Virus record (IMG/VR): IMGVR_UViG_3300031566_000422
Span: 1-21,791 of that record
Strand: one strand, 5' to 3'
DNA length: 21,791 bases
From: a virus
The position numbers and the translations under genes are program-made. A model generated the notes under the pieces. It saw only the letters and a program-made list of their open reading frames with translations. It searched no databases and was not told the origin of the DNA. Below, one piece after another: positions 1-6,014 of the stretch. The stretch's first letter is position 1; each line of letters starts with the position of its first letter.

Positions 1-1
1 G

Positions 2-214
2 TCCGGTAGGATACCACTGGACGAGGATCAGGAAGTGCTGAAAGAGAAACTTGAAGTCATAAAGAAAGAACTTTATCTGTTCCTGTTTGAGAATAAGTCG
101 GCACAGGGAAAGATTCCAGGATTTGAGGATATAGAAACAGAAAGCGTTTCCGAAGAAAAAAGTATCAGTAATTTTGAGGGTGAACCACCAGTACAGGAAC
201 CATCCGTCAACTAG
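2..214 (+). CDS. 3' end of an unrecognised protein (partial)
   Basis: An open frame enters from the left edge of the window and ends at a TAG at 212-214, leaving the last 70 codons. The visible tail is highly charged. It opens with a helical Glu/Lys-rich stretch (DEDQEVLKEKLEVIKKEL), then becomes an acidic, Ser/Glu/Pro-rich, probably disordered end finishing in EPPVQEPSVN. No domain can be recognised from this fragment. A hairpin terminator follows eight bases after the stop, so this gene is probably the last of an upstream transcription unit. It could be the tail of a structural or a DNA-metabolism protein; nothing visible decides between them. Confidence 0.7.
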   Translation, partial: SGRIPLDEDQEVLKEKLEVIKKELYLFLFENKSAQGKIPGFEDIETESVSEEKSISNFEGEPPVQEPSVN

Positions 215-221
215 ATTATCA

Positions 222-248
222 GGGAGCCTCCGGGCTCCCATCTTTCTT
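222..248 (+). terminator. Probable intrinsic terminator after the partial gene
   Basis: GGGAGCC at 222-228 pairs perfectly with GGCTCCC at 233-239 around a four-base TCCG loop. It is followed by a short, imperfect T-rich run (ATCTTTCTT, 240-248). The stem is GC-rich against an AT-rich background and sits immediately after a stop codon, as expected of a terminator. The T-run is broken by two C residues, so termination may be partial. The next ATG begins directly after the T-run, so the hairpin could instead lie in the leader of the sulfotransferase gene. Confidence 0.55.
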
Positions 249-854
249 ATGATCATATCAACAGATCACAGGATTGTCTTTATGGCAATACCAAAGACAG
301 GAACAAGAAGTATCTATGCATGCATGAAAGAGTACTTCGGGGGTATAGTGACCTCTGACCATGCCAGAAGCGTTCCACTTGGATATAAGCACTTCTACCT
401 GTTTACAGTAGTGCGTAATCCATACCACAGGGCAGTATCTATATGGTGGAGCACCTGTAAGCGGAATAATGACAAGAGACACTTTATAAGCAAGTACCTT
501 AAAGAAGATAATACATTCCTAAACTTCTGCAGAAGGATTGGAGATATTGATCAGGGAGAGAATCTTGTAGTGACACACCGGCAAGCAGAATGGTTAAGAT
601 CGAATTACTTTGATAAGATACTTAGATTTGAAAATCTTAATAAGGAGTGGCTTGACATGCCATTTAATACCAAACAGATCCCTCTTGATAATATTAATTC
701 AACAACGGCAGTTCGGAAAGGAAGCCTTGGGCCAGGGAATCCGGTAGCCCGTGGTCCATATGATCAATACCTTTGTAATGAAAGCATAGACCTTATTAAT
801 AAATACTACAGTCAGGACTTTATCCTGGCCGGGTATAAAAAAATAGAAACATGA
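249..854 (+). CDS. PAPS-dependent sulfotransferase-family protein (first copy)
   Basis: The 201-residue product carries the two signature elements of the sulfotransferase superfamily. The 5'-phosphosulfate-binding loop is IPKTGTRS at residues 14-21, and the 3'-phosphate-binding motif is VRNPYHRAVS at residues 55-64. Enzymes of this family move sulfate from PAPS to a hydroxyl or amine, most often on carbohydrates. The length fits the compact phage and bacterial Sulfotransfer_2-like forms. An upstream in-frame ATG at 174 exists, but it would overlap the previous gene and run through the hairpin, so I chose the ATG at 249, which places the first motif at the usual distance from the N-terminus. 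The stop overlaps the next start by four bases (ATGA), which suggests translational coupling. Family assignment is confident; the acceptor is unknown. A second, divergent copy lies at 2311-2898. Confidence 0.85.
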   Translation: MIISTDHRIVFMAIPKTGTRSIYACMKEYFGGIVTSDHARSVPLGYKHFYLFTVVRNPYHRAVSIWWSTCKRNNDKRHFISKYLKEDNTFLNFCRRIGDIDQGENLVVTHRQAEWLRSNYFDKILRFENLNKEWLDMPFNTKQIPLDNINSTTAVRKGSLGPGNPVARGPYDQYLCNESIDLINKYYSQDFILAGYKKIET

Positions 855-1732
855 AAGTAGGAGTATTTCATCCCTTCCTTGGGATCCCACTTATTGATGA
901 TCTTATGGAATCAGTGATAAGAGGATTTGAAAACTATGAACCAGATAGCTTTATCATCCGGAATAATCAATACCATGAATGCGATGTTGCTATACGCTTT
1001 GGTATGCATTCTTTAAAGTTCCCACATACAACAACCTACAGGGATATTATTGATCGTGCTCATACAGGTCGTACAGGAGTCATTGAACTTGGATGGATCG
1101 GTGATCGTGAGAAGTACTTTCAGTTTGGCTTTGGAGGGGTATCCGGAAGAGCAAAGTTCTACGTACAGCCTGAGCTCAGTATACGGAAAATATCAGAACC
1201 AGATTATTATCTTGCGGAGCAAAGAGAGAATACCAGTGATGACTATATATTATTGTGTGGTCAAGTGCCATGGGACACATCTGTTCAGCATATCGATTAT
1301 GAAGCATGGGTTCATCGTACAGCATATGATTTACGACAGATAACCAGTTTGCCAATTGTTTTCCGTCCTCACCCAAAACATCCGAGAGCAGTTCATACAA
1401 ATGCGCTTGTCTCTTTATTGGGTGTCAGGATCTCTGATCCGGCTAAGAGAACGCTTTATGAAGATCTCGATCAAGCACGATGCGTAGTAGTGTACAACTC
1501 TAATGCAGCTGTAGAAGCACTTATGCATGGAACACCGGCTATTACAATGGACCACGGCTCTATGGTATACTCTATTACACATCACGACCTAAGAATGGTT
1601 GATGATCCCTTGTTTCCGGATCGTGAAGTACTTGAAGACAAGTTGGACTTTATTATCAGCTGTCAGTGGACCGCTGAGGACTGGGCTCTGAATACACCAT
1701 GGAAGTCAACTAAAGAACAACTCAATGGATAA
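851..1732 (+). CDS. GT-B/capsule-synthesis-like glycosyltransferase
   Basis: The 293-residue product resembles the C-terminal half of GT-B-fold transferases of the KpsS/capsule-synthesis type. Seen in the sequence: a Rossmann-like strand with LLCGQVPWD at residues 134-142, RPHPKHP at 172-178, and YNSNAAVEALMHGTPAI near 215-231 followed by an acidic and His-containing stretch. The RPHP element and the N-S-N-A-A-x-E-A-x-x-x-G-x-P-A element are typical of these sugar transferases, where they line the nucleotide-sugar pocket. The N-terminal half is short for a full GT-B enzyme, so it may use a bound acceptor or be divergent. Its start overlaps the upstream sulfotransferase stop by four bases and its end overlaps the next gene by eight, placing it inside the glycan-modification operon. 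Donor and acceptor sugars cannot be read from sequence. Confidence 0.7.
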   Translation: MKVGVFHPFLGIPLIDDLMESVIRGFENYEPDSFIIRNNQYHECDVAIRFGMHSLKFPHTTTYRDIIDRAHTGRTGVIELGWIGDREKYFQFGFGGVSGRAKFYVQPELSIRKISEPDYYLAEQRENTSDDYILLCGQVPWDTSVQHIDYEAWVHRTAYDLRQITSLPIVFRPHPKHPRAVHTNALVSLLGVRISDPAKRTLYEDLDQARCVVVYNSNAAVEALMHGTPAITMDHGSMVYSITHHDLRMVDDPLFPDREVLEDKLDFIISCQWTAEDWALNTPWKSTKEQLNG

Positions 1733-2318
1733 ATGGGATAAGTCATATCAAATATGTAAGACAGGATGGAAACAGGGCATGCCTGAGACTGCTTGTGGTG
1801 GTGGTGCCCGTAAGGAGAAAGCAACTTATCTTATTCAGTGGCTCAGTGACTTTATAAAGGCAAATGATATTCAATCAATAGCTGATATAGGATGTGGGGA
1901 TTTTAACTGGATGTCAGAGGTTGCCTTTGGAGATGCTCAATATATTGGCTACGATTGGGTATTTAAGCGAGACATGAATTCTCTCATGATGGCTGATCCG
2001 AGGCTTTCCTTTATTGAATGTAATGCAGCTCTATGGCCATTGTTTCCCGCAGACCTTATGATATGTCGAAGTGTTATGATTCACCTGAATAGCGAAGAGG
2101 CTAAATTATTGCTCGATAACATGCTCCGATCAAAACCGAAGTACCTACTTATTACATCCTATGATATTCCATCCAATTATGGCAGGAATGTAGTTAACTA
2201 TGCCCCACTGAATATTGAACTGCCACCATTTGGTATTAAAGATCCTATTCAGCGTGTATATTCCGATCCGGAGAACAAAACAAATAAATACCTTAACCTA
2301 TACCATTTAAATGTTTAG
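1725..2318 (+). CDS. Class I SAM-dependent methyltransferase
   Basis: This 197-residue protein has the glycine-rich SAM-binding motif I as IADIGCGDFNWM at residues 52-63. It follows an N-terminal helix with the ETACGGGARKEKA segment, and YIGYDWV sits near 73-79 as the acidic second strand. A later strand, PADLMICRSVMIHL, corresponds to motif IV. The CGDFNWM form recalls a methyltransferase family that I associate with polysaccharide loci; this is recall, not a search. No DNA-methylase catalytic motif such as DPPY or NPPF is visible, so a small-molecule or glycan acceptor is more likely than DNA. The start overlaps the upstream transferase by eight bases and the end overlaps the second sulfotransferase by eight, indicating tight co-translation. 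Confidence 0.75.
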   Translation: MDKWDKSYQICKTGWKQGMPETACGGGARKEKATYLIQWLSDFIKANDIQSIADIGCGDFNWMSEVAFGDAQYIGYDWVFKRDMNSLMMADPRLSFIECNAALWPLFPADLMICRSVMIHLNSEEAKLLLDNMLRSKPKYLLITSYDIPSNYGRNVVNYAPLNIELPPFGIKDPIQRVYSDPENKTNKYLNLYHLNV

Positions 2319-2898
2319 ATCAGACAAATATAAATTCTATTTCGTGCATATTCAGAAGACGGGTGGTACATCTATTAAAAAAGCATTACTCCCATTTGCA
2401 AATCCTAAGCAACTATACTTCGATGGGGAGAAGGTAACAGATGGTCCAGGATTTCGTCCACATCAACCAATGACATATCCACTGGCAAGAGAGTATTCCA
2501 ATTACTTTAAATTTGCTATTGTACGCAATCCTTGGGAGCGTCATGCATCGATCTGGAAGTTCCTTAAAGGACGAAGAAGTACAGACATCGGAGACATCGA
2601 TTTTGACACCTATATATATAAGGTGTATAATAACGAACTTGGGATCTATTCAAAAAGCCAATTAAGCTACGTTTGTGACAACGGATTCTGGATGGTAGAT
2701 TACATCGGAAGGTTCGAATCTCTTGACCTTTCATTTGATTATATATGTGATAAGATTTGTATTGACCGGCCACCACTCCCACATTATAAGAATCAGGGTA
2801 ACTACGATTGGAGATTGATGTATAATCCAGAAACCCATGAAATGATAAAGGAACATTGTAAAGCAGATATTGAAGAATTTAATTATTCATTTGAATGA
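2311..2898 (+). CDS. PAPS-dependent sulfotransferase-family protein (second copy)
   Basis: The 195-residue product begins with a textbook phosphosulfate-binding loop, FVHIQKTGGTSI at residues 11-22. The 3'-phosphate-binding motif VRNPWERHASIW follows at 71-82. Both match the Sulfotransfer_2 pattern more closely than the first copy does. Apart from those motifs the two proteins differ widely, so they are unlikely to be a recent tandem duplication and probably act on different acceptors or positions. A His/Pro-rich stretch (FRPHQPM, 48-54) between the motifs may belong to the acceptor site. The gene overlaps the methyltransferase upstream by eight bases and the next gene by four. Family call is strong; the substrate is unknown. 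Confidence 0.88.
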   Translation: MFRSDKYKFYFVHIQKTGGTSIKKALLPFANPKQLYFDGEKVTDGPGFRPHQPMTYPLAREYSNYFKFAIVRNPWERHASIWKFLKGRRSTDIGDIDFDTYIYKVYNNELGIYSKSQLSYVCDNGFWMVDYIGRFESLDLSFDYICDKICIDRPPLPHYKNQGNYDWRLMYNPETHEMIKEHCKADIEEFNYSFE

Positions 2899-3224
2899 GC
2901 ACACATAAGATGTTTGTGATTCCAATATATTTATTGGATTCAGAAGAAGAAGATGAACGTGATCACATGAAGGACCTTGGTGTTGAGAGCGAGGATCCAT
3001 TGACTATAAAGCAAACTGCTTTTCATACGATCTTTATAGATTCTTATTGGATCGATCCGGACAAGAATCGTCATACAGGAATAAAGGATATAGTGTTCTA
3101 TGTGAACGGGATTTCATTCCGTACACCATTCTCTCAGAAGATAATTAATGAAGTTATACATCCAGCTATGATGATAAGAGCAGGATCGTTGGAAGAGGAA
3201 CAATTTATAACAGGACCGAACTAA
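2895..3224 (+). CDS. Unrecognised 109-residue protein
   Basis: I do not recognise this protein. It has an acidic segment early on (LLDSEEEDERDHMKD, residues 14-28). A mixed hydrophobic core with alternating strand-like stretches follows (AFHTIFIDSYWID and DIVFYVNGISF). There is no signal peptide or membrane helix. It is bound into the cassette by a four-base ATGA overlap upstream and a one-base TAATG junction downstream, so it is almost certainly translated. The N-terminal half could be compared with phage small proteins of unknown function that accompany structural or accessory genes. No catalytic pattern is visible. Confidence 0.6.
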   Translation: MSTHKMFVIPIYLLDSEEEDERDHMKDLGVESEDPLTIKQTAFHTIFIDSYWIDPDKNRHTGIKDIVFYVNGISFRTPFSQKIINEVIHPAMMIRAGSLEEEQFITGPN

Positions 3225-3448
3225 TGAACAGAAAACAATTACTCATTCGGATCGAAAAGATCTGGGAAAAACATGCCACTGGTAAAAGGAACATGATTGC
3301 TACCTTTCTCCCGCATGCTAATCAAGCAGCGATGTTTAAGGAGCTCGCTGATCTCTTTGATGAGATAACTCCCTACTCAGATCCCGTTACGATAGATAGT
3401 GTACGAAAAGCAGTTAACGATGTGATACAAGATGAAAAGATATCCTAG
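3224..3448 (+). CDS. Unrecognised 74-residue helical protein
   Basis: This is a short, mostly helical protein starting MNRKQLLIRIEKIWEKH. It is translationally linked to the upstream gene through a TAATG stop-start junction, the main support for its being real. Composition alternates basic and hydrophobic residues, with two likely amphipathic helices separated by a Pro-containing turn (ITPYSDPVTIDSV). No known domain, metal-binding Cys pattern or membrane segment is visible. It may be a small regulatory or binding partner of a cassette enzyme, but that is only positional inference. Confidence 0.55.
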   Translation: MNRKQLLIRIEKIWEKHATGKRNMIATFLPHANQAAMFKELADLFDEITPYSDPVTIDSVRKAVNDVIQDEKIS

Positions 3449-3468
3449 GATATTTATAATATTTCTTT

Positions 3469-4335
3469 ATGAACTATTGGTATATAAAAGATGATTTCGT
3501 TCGTGCGAGAACAAATCAATCAACTTGGTATGACGGATTCTCTCCTGATGCCATGGGAGATGGTGCCCTACATACAGTATCCGTTGGACTTGTAAAGAAT
3601 ATGGATAACCTTATCACAAGGACCATATGGTTACTCAGGGAGCGCAAACGCTGGCCGGATAGCGCCATGCAGGGTAATGAGCATCATATAGCAAAGAACC
3701 GGTTAGATAAGCTCCTACACCCAAAGAAATACAGGTGGCAACACCGTATGTCACGGGACCCATTTACAGCATTAATATTTGTTATGGAAGTAAAGGGTTG
3801 TGTCTGGAGTTCCAGAATCAAGGATATAAAGATCCCATGGAGAATACAACGTCCTGATTTCTATTACTGGGTGAGGTTCATGGCAACCAAGGAACCTAAG
3901 TATAAGAAGAGATATGAGTTCTGGACAAACATCTCCCTGACTCTATTCGGACGATGGTATCCAATGTATGCTCTTCGCTTGCAGACATGGAAAGCATATT
4001 CTGCTAAGAGTGAAAAGATTAAGAAGAAACTACATAAACTTATTCCGGATTGGAATATGTATTGCTGTATCCTTATTGATAAGCCATGCATCTACAAACC
4101 TGGGTTCATTGAAAAAGCTCAGAAATATATAGCTAAAACTAAGTGCCAGTGGAGTTATAAGGAATGGATAACACCAACAATGTTTTACTCTACTGGAAAA
4201 TATTTTGATCTTGGATATTGGGATGATGATATAGAATTTACGAAAGGTAATGTCTTACGTGAAGAGGACGAGATTAAACTTGATAAGGATGAACTTGACT
4301 GGGCATTAAAAACTGTAATGAATGTTGGGGGGTAA
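3469..4335 (+). CDS. Unrecognised 288-residue aromatic-rich protein
   Basis: This is a substantial soluble protein without a recognisable family. It is unusually rich in Trp and Tyr, starting MNYWYIKDDF and including RMSRDPFTALIF, FYYWVRFM and WDDDIEF. A basic central part (KSEKIKKKLHKL) and a long acidic C-terminal stretch follow. The mix of aromatic and charged residues would suit carbohydrate binding or a nucleotidyl- or sugar-handling enzyme, but no catalytic signature is visible. It starts twenty bases after the preceding stop without an evident Shine-Dalgarno and overlaps the next methyltransferase gene by fourteen bases. Its place among sulfotransferase, glycosyltransferase and methyltransferase genes makes a part in the same modification pathway plausible. 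It is the largest protein of unknown function in the cassette. Confidence 0.6.
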   Translation: MNYWYIKDDFVRARTNQSTWYDGFSPDAMGDGALHTVSVGLVKNMDNLITRTIWLLRERKRWPDSAMQGNEHHIAKNRLDKLLHPKKYRWQHRMSRDPFTALIFVMEVKGCVWSSRIKDIKIPWRIQRPDFYYWVRFMATKEPKYKKRYEFWTNISLTLFGRWYPMYALRLQTWKAYSAKSEKIKKKLHKLIPDWNMYCCILIDKPCIYKPGFIEKAQKYIAKTKCQWSYKEWITPTMFYSTGKYFDLGYWDDDIEFTKGNVLREEDEIKLDKDELDWALKTVMNVGG

Positions 4336-4927
4336 AGGAGTAATCCTTAAATATATCGATAGGCCGGAAGCCAAGACATACCTTAATATAGGTAGTGGAT
4401 CTGATAAGACAGCACGGTTCCTTATAGACCGGGATAAGAAAGTCACTGATATAGATATAAAACGCACCCATTCCTTCAAGCATGAGAACTATTCTTTTAT
4501 AGAGTGGAACTTGGAACTTGGTATTCCTGTTGGTGGATTTGATGTTATTATTGCAAACCACGTTCTAGAGCACATCCGGAATACTGGCATTTTTCTATTA
4601 GGATGTAATAGTGCCCTGAATGATGATGGTGTGCTTTGCATTGCTGTACCGCCATTTAAACATGCCCTGGCTGGTGGTCATGTCCATGTATTTAATATGG
4701 GTATCCTGATGTATAATCTCGTGCTTACTGGATTCAATGTAGTAGATGGACATTTCAAAAAAGAAGGATATAATATCATTGGAATAGTAAAACCACGGCA
4801 TGATAAACTACCTAAACTAAACTATGATAAAGGTGATATTGATATCCTTGTTCGTAATGGATTATTACCTTCATTCTTTCGTCAAGGAATGAATGGAGAC
4901 ATGAAAATGTATAATTGGATTATATGA
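4322..4927 (+). CDS. Class I SAM-dependent methyltransferase (UbiE/Methyltransf_23-like)
   Basis: The 201-residue protein shows a SAM-binding motif I, YLNIGSGSDKTARFL, at residues 20-34. An acidic strand with DIDI at 43-46 follows, then FDVIIANHVLEHIRN at 73-87 as motif IV and LNDDGVLCIAVP near 99-110 as the following strand. The ANHVLEH pattern is typical of UbiE-type and glycan or lipid-modifying methyltransferases rather than DNA methylases. The start codon lies inside the preceding gene with a fourteen-base overlap; no better in-frame start is present. It is unrelated in detail to the methyltransferase at 1725-2318, so the cassette carries two different methylation activities. It is the last gene before the AT-rich gap at 4928-4975. 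Substrate unknown. Confidence 0.75.
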   Translation: MLGGKGVILKYIDRPEAKTYLNIGSGSDKTARFLIDRDKKVTDIDIKRTHSFKHENYSFIEWNLELGIPVGGFDVIIANHVLEHIRNTGIFLLGCNSALNDDGVLCIAVPPFKHALAGGHVHVFNMGILMYNLVLTGFNVVDGHFKKEGYNIIGIVKPRHDKLPKLNYDKGDIDILVRNGLLPSFFRQGMNGDMKMYNWII

Positions 4928-4975
4928 TCTAAAACATATAATTAAATTATATAAAAATAAATTATATATTTATAT
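4928..4975 (+). promoter_or_regulatory. AT-rich gap, possible promoter for the SSB/co-chaperonin pair
   Basis: Forty-eight bases of almost pure A and T separate the modification cassette from the SSB-like gene. It contains ATTAAATTATAT at 4941-4952, a 12-mer that recurs exactly in the gaps at 5889-5900 and 11774-11785. It also contains AAATTATATATTT at 4959-4971, which recurs at 5892-5904. A TATATTTA at 4965-4972 is one base from the Bacteroidota -7 box, but no upstream TTTG is present at the right distance. If the box were used, transcription would begin inside the start codon region, so the promoter may lie at the first copy of the 12-mer instead. Promoter activity is inferred from position and recurrence only. 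Confidence 0.35.
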
Positions 4976-5398
4976 ATGGAATCATATCAATTAAGTGGAA
5001 AGGTTGACGTAGTATGGGAAACCAAGAAAGTATCAGAGAAATTCCGTAAGAGGGAATTTGTCGTAATAGTCAATAGCAGTACGGTTAGTGGGACTTTTGT
5101 TGACTACATAAAACTACAGCTCGTACAGGACAAATGCGAGCTTCTGGACGGTGTTTATCCCGGAGACATGGTTGTGGTCCGCTGGGCCCTTGCAGGTCGC
5201 AGATGGGGCAAAAAGCCTGAAGAGAAATACTTTACCAATGTAGAGTGCCTTGAGATAACAGTTGTTACTCGTGGTGATGGTGTAGGAGCTTCAGATTCAA
5301 TTGAAGATGAACTTCCACTGGAACCGGAAGATACAATATTTGATGTACCAAAAACAGAAAGTATCCCTGATGAGGGAGTAGATGATTTACCATTCTAA
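4976..5398 (+). CDS. DUF3127-like OB-fold single-strand-DNA-binding protein
   Basis: The first hundred or so residues fit the DUF3127 pattern of Bacteroidota OB-fold proteins. Elements in order: an initial strand (YQLSGKVDVVWE), a conserved basic patch (FRKREFVVIV), a glycine turn before the third strand (GVYPGDMVVVRWALAGRRW), and an aromatic end (KYFTNVECLEI). The C-terminal forty residues are acidic and disordered, and end in DDLPF at 136-140. That matches the SSB C-terminal tip, which in bacterial SSBs recruits replication and repair partners. The protein therefore probably coats phage single-stranded DNA during replication or recombination. It is followed nine bases later by the GroES-like gene, and the pair may form one unit. 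The family call is from memory of the domain pattern. Confidence 0.72.
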   Translation: MESYQLSGKVDVVWETKKVSEKFRKREFVVIVNSSTVSGTFVDYIKLQLVQDKCELLDGVYPGDMVVVRWALAGRRWGKKPEEKYFTNVECLEITVVTRGDGVGASDSIEDELPLEPEDTIFDVPKTESIPDEGVDDLPF

Positions 5399-5407
5399 AT
5401 TATAATT

Positions 5408-5842
5408 ATGAAAGCAGCAAAAGAATCAAAAATGAAACCCGGAGAGTTCAAGTTTCAACCTATTGGAGACTGGGTAGTACTTGATAAAATTGACATCCTC
5501 TCTAAGATGGATAGAGCGGCCAAGAGAGCTGGTCTTAATATCGTTGGCGCTCCTGATCCTAAGAACATCCTGGAAGCTGAAAAGAAAGCAGCATCGGAGT
5601 ATATGAGCTATGTAGACTATACAAAAAATGCTCTTGATGTATACGATGGCAAGCATGGATGGCAGGGTATTGTTAAAGCTATCGGTCCATTGATCGATGA
5701 AGATCTTGGACTGAGAGTAGGTCAGAAAGTATACTACCGTGGTAATACCGGAGAGCCAATGATACATAATAAAAAACTCTTCTGGATGATGAAGCCACAT
5801 GAGATCTTCGGATCAGCACCAAAGAACGAACACACTATATAA
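5408..5842 (+). CDS. GroES-like co-chaperonin
   Basis: This 144-residue protein follows the GroES layout. FQPIGDWVVLDKI (residues 16-28) corresponds to the family's PLxDRVxV strand. GIVKAIGP (87-94) matches the GxVxAxG strand. LRVGQKVYY (102-110) matches the VGDxVLF strand, and a final LFWMMKPHEIF segment ends the barrel. Between the first two elements lies an insertion of about fifty residues rich in Lys and Ala, longer than the GroES mobile loop. T4 gp31, the phage co-chaperonin that adapts GroEL for capsid protein folding, also has an enlarged loop. I infer that it caps the host GroEL-type ring to fold the phage capsid protein. It sits between the SSB-like gene and the regulatory gap. Confidence 0.78.
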   Translation: MKAAKESKMKPGEFKFQPIGDWVVLDKIDILSKMDRAAKRAGLNIVGAPDPKNILEAEKKAASEYMSYVDYTKNALDVYDGKHGWQGIVKAIGPLIDEDLGLRVGQKVYYRGNTGEPMIHNKKLFWMMKPHEIFGSAPKNEHTI

Positions 5843-5872
5843 TTTTATTTTATAATAAATAATTATATATAA

Positions 5873-5905
5873 TTTGACTTGTATATGAATTAAATTATAT
5901 ATTTG
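5873..5905 (+). promoter_or_regulatory. Bacteroidota-type primary sigma promoter
   Basis: TTTG at 5873-5876 is followed by 21 bases and then TATATTTG at 5898-5905. This matches the established Bacteroidota primary-sigma consensus, TTTG at -33 and TAnnTTTG at -7 with a spacer of about 19 to 21. It lies in an AT-rich gap downstream of the GroES-like gene and upstream of the packaging genes. Transcription would begin at about 5909-5912. It is the only place in the window where I found both boxes intact. Confidence 0.7.
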
Positions 5906-5908
5906 TTG

Positions 5909-5989
5909 TGCTCGATTACAGTGTGGAGTTAATTTAAAGTCATCGTCTTTGAAATATGAAAGCCAGGTCAGATTGATCTGGCTTTTGTT
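5909..5989 (+). ncRNA. Candidate short RNA or attenuated leader between promoter and terminator
   Basis: The predicted start just after the promoter and the terminator ending near 5989 delimit a transcript of about 80 bases with no start codon followed by a useful frame. The first fifty bases contain only a weak AAAG/CTTT hairpin (5937-5940 with 5948-5951 region), then the terminator stem. It could be a small phage RNA, or a leader in which termination is relieved to express the packaging operon beginning at 6015. The ends are predictions and no RNA family was recognised. Confidence 0.35.
5959..5989 (+). terminator. Intrinsic terminator in the gap before the packaging genes
   Basis: AAAGCCAGGTC at 5959-5969 pairs with GATCTGGCTTT at 5975-5985, eleven pairs with one G-U, around a five-base AGATT loop. 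TTTTGTT (5983-5989) forms the U-rich tail. It lies only about 50 bases downstream of the promoter and 26 bases upstream of the next start codon. It can end transcripts arriving from the SSB/co-chaperonin genes, and it also stands in the path of the promoter just before it. Confidence 0.8.
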
Positions 5990-6014
5990 ATAACCAAAGA
6001 AACTTGTCAGGAGC

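Noticed and set aside
174-248. Longer N-terminus for the first sulfotransferase, starting at ATG 174
   Set aside because: It would overlap the previous gene by 41 bases and be translated through the terminator hairpin. The ATG at 249 puts the phosphosulfate loop at the usual distance from the N-terminus.
1725-4927. Phage DNA methyltransferases as part of restriction evasion
   Set aside because: Neither methyltransferase shows a DNA-methylase catalytic motif (DPPY/NPPF or a cytosine-C5 PC motif), and their subfamilies and neighbours point to other acceptors.
5426-5800. Reverse-strand open frame of 124 codons opposite the GroES-like gene
   Set aside because: It mirrors the co-chaperonin gene and shows no domain; the forward frame has a clear family pattern.
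5843-6014. tRNA or other known structured RNA gene
   Set aside because: No cloverleaf, acceptor stem or CCA end is visible. The only good stem is the terminator.
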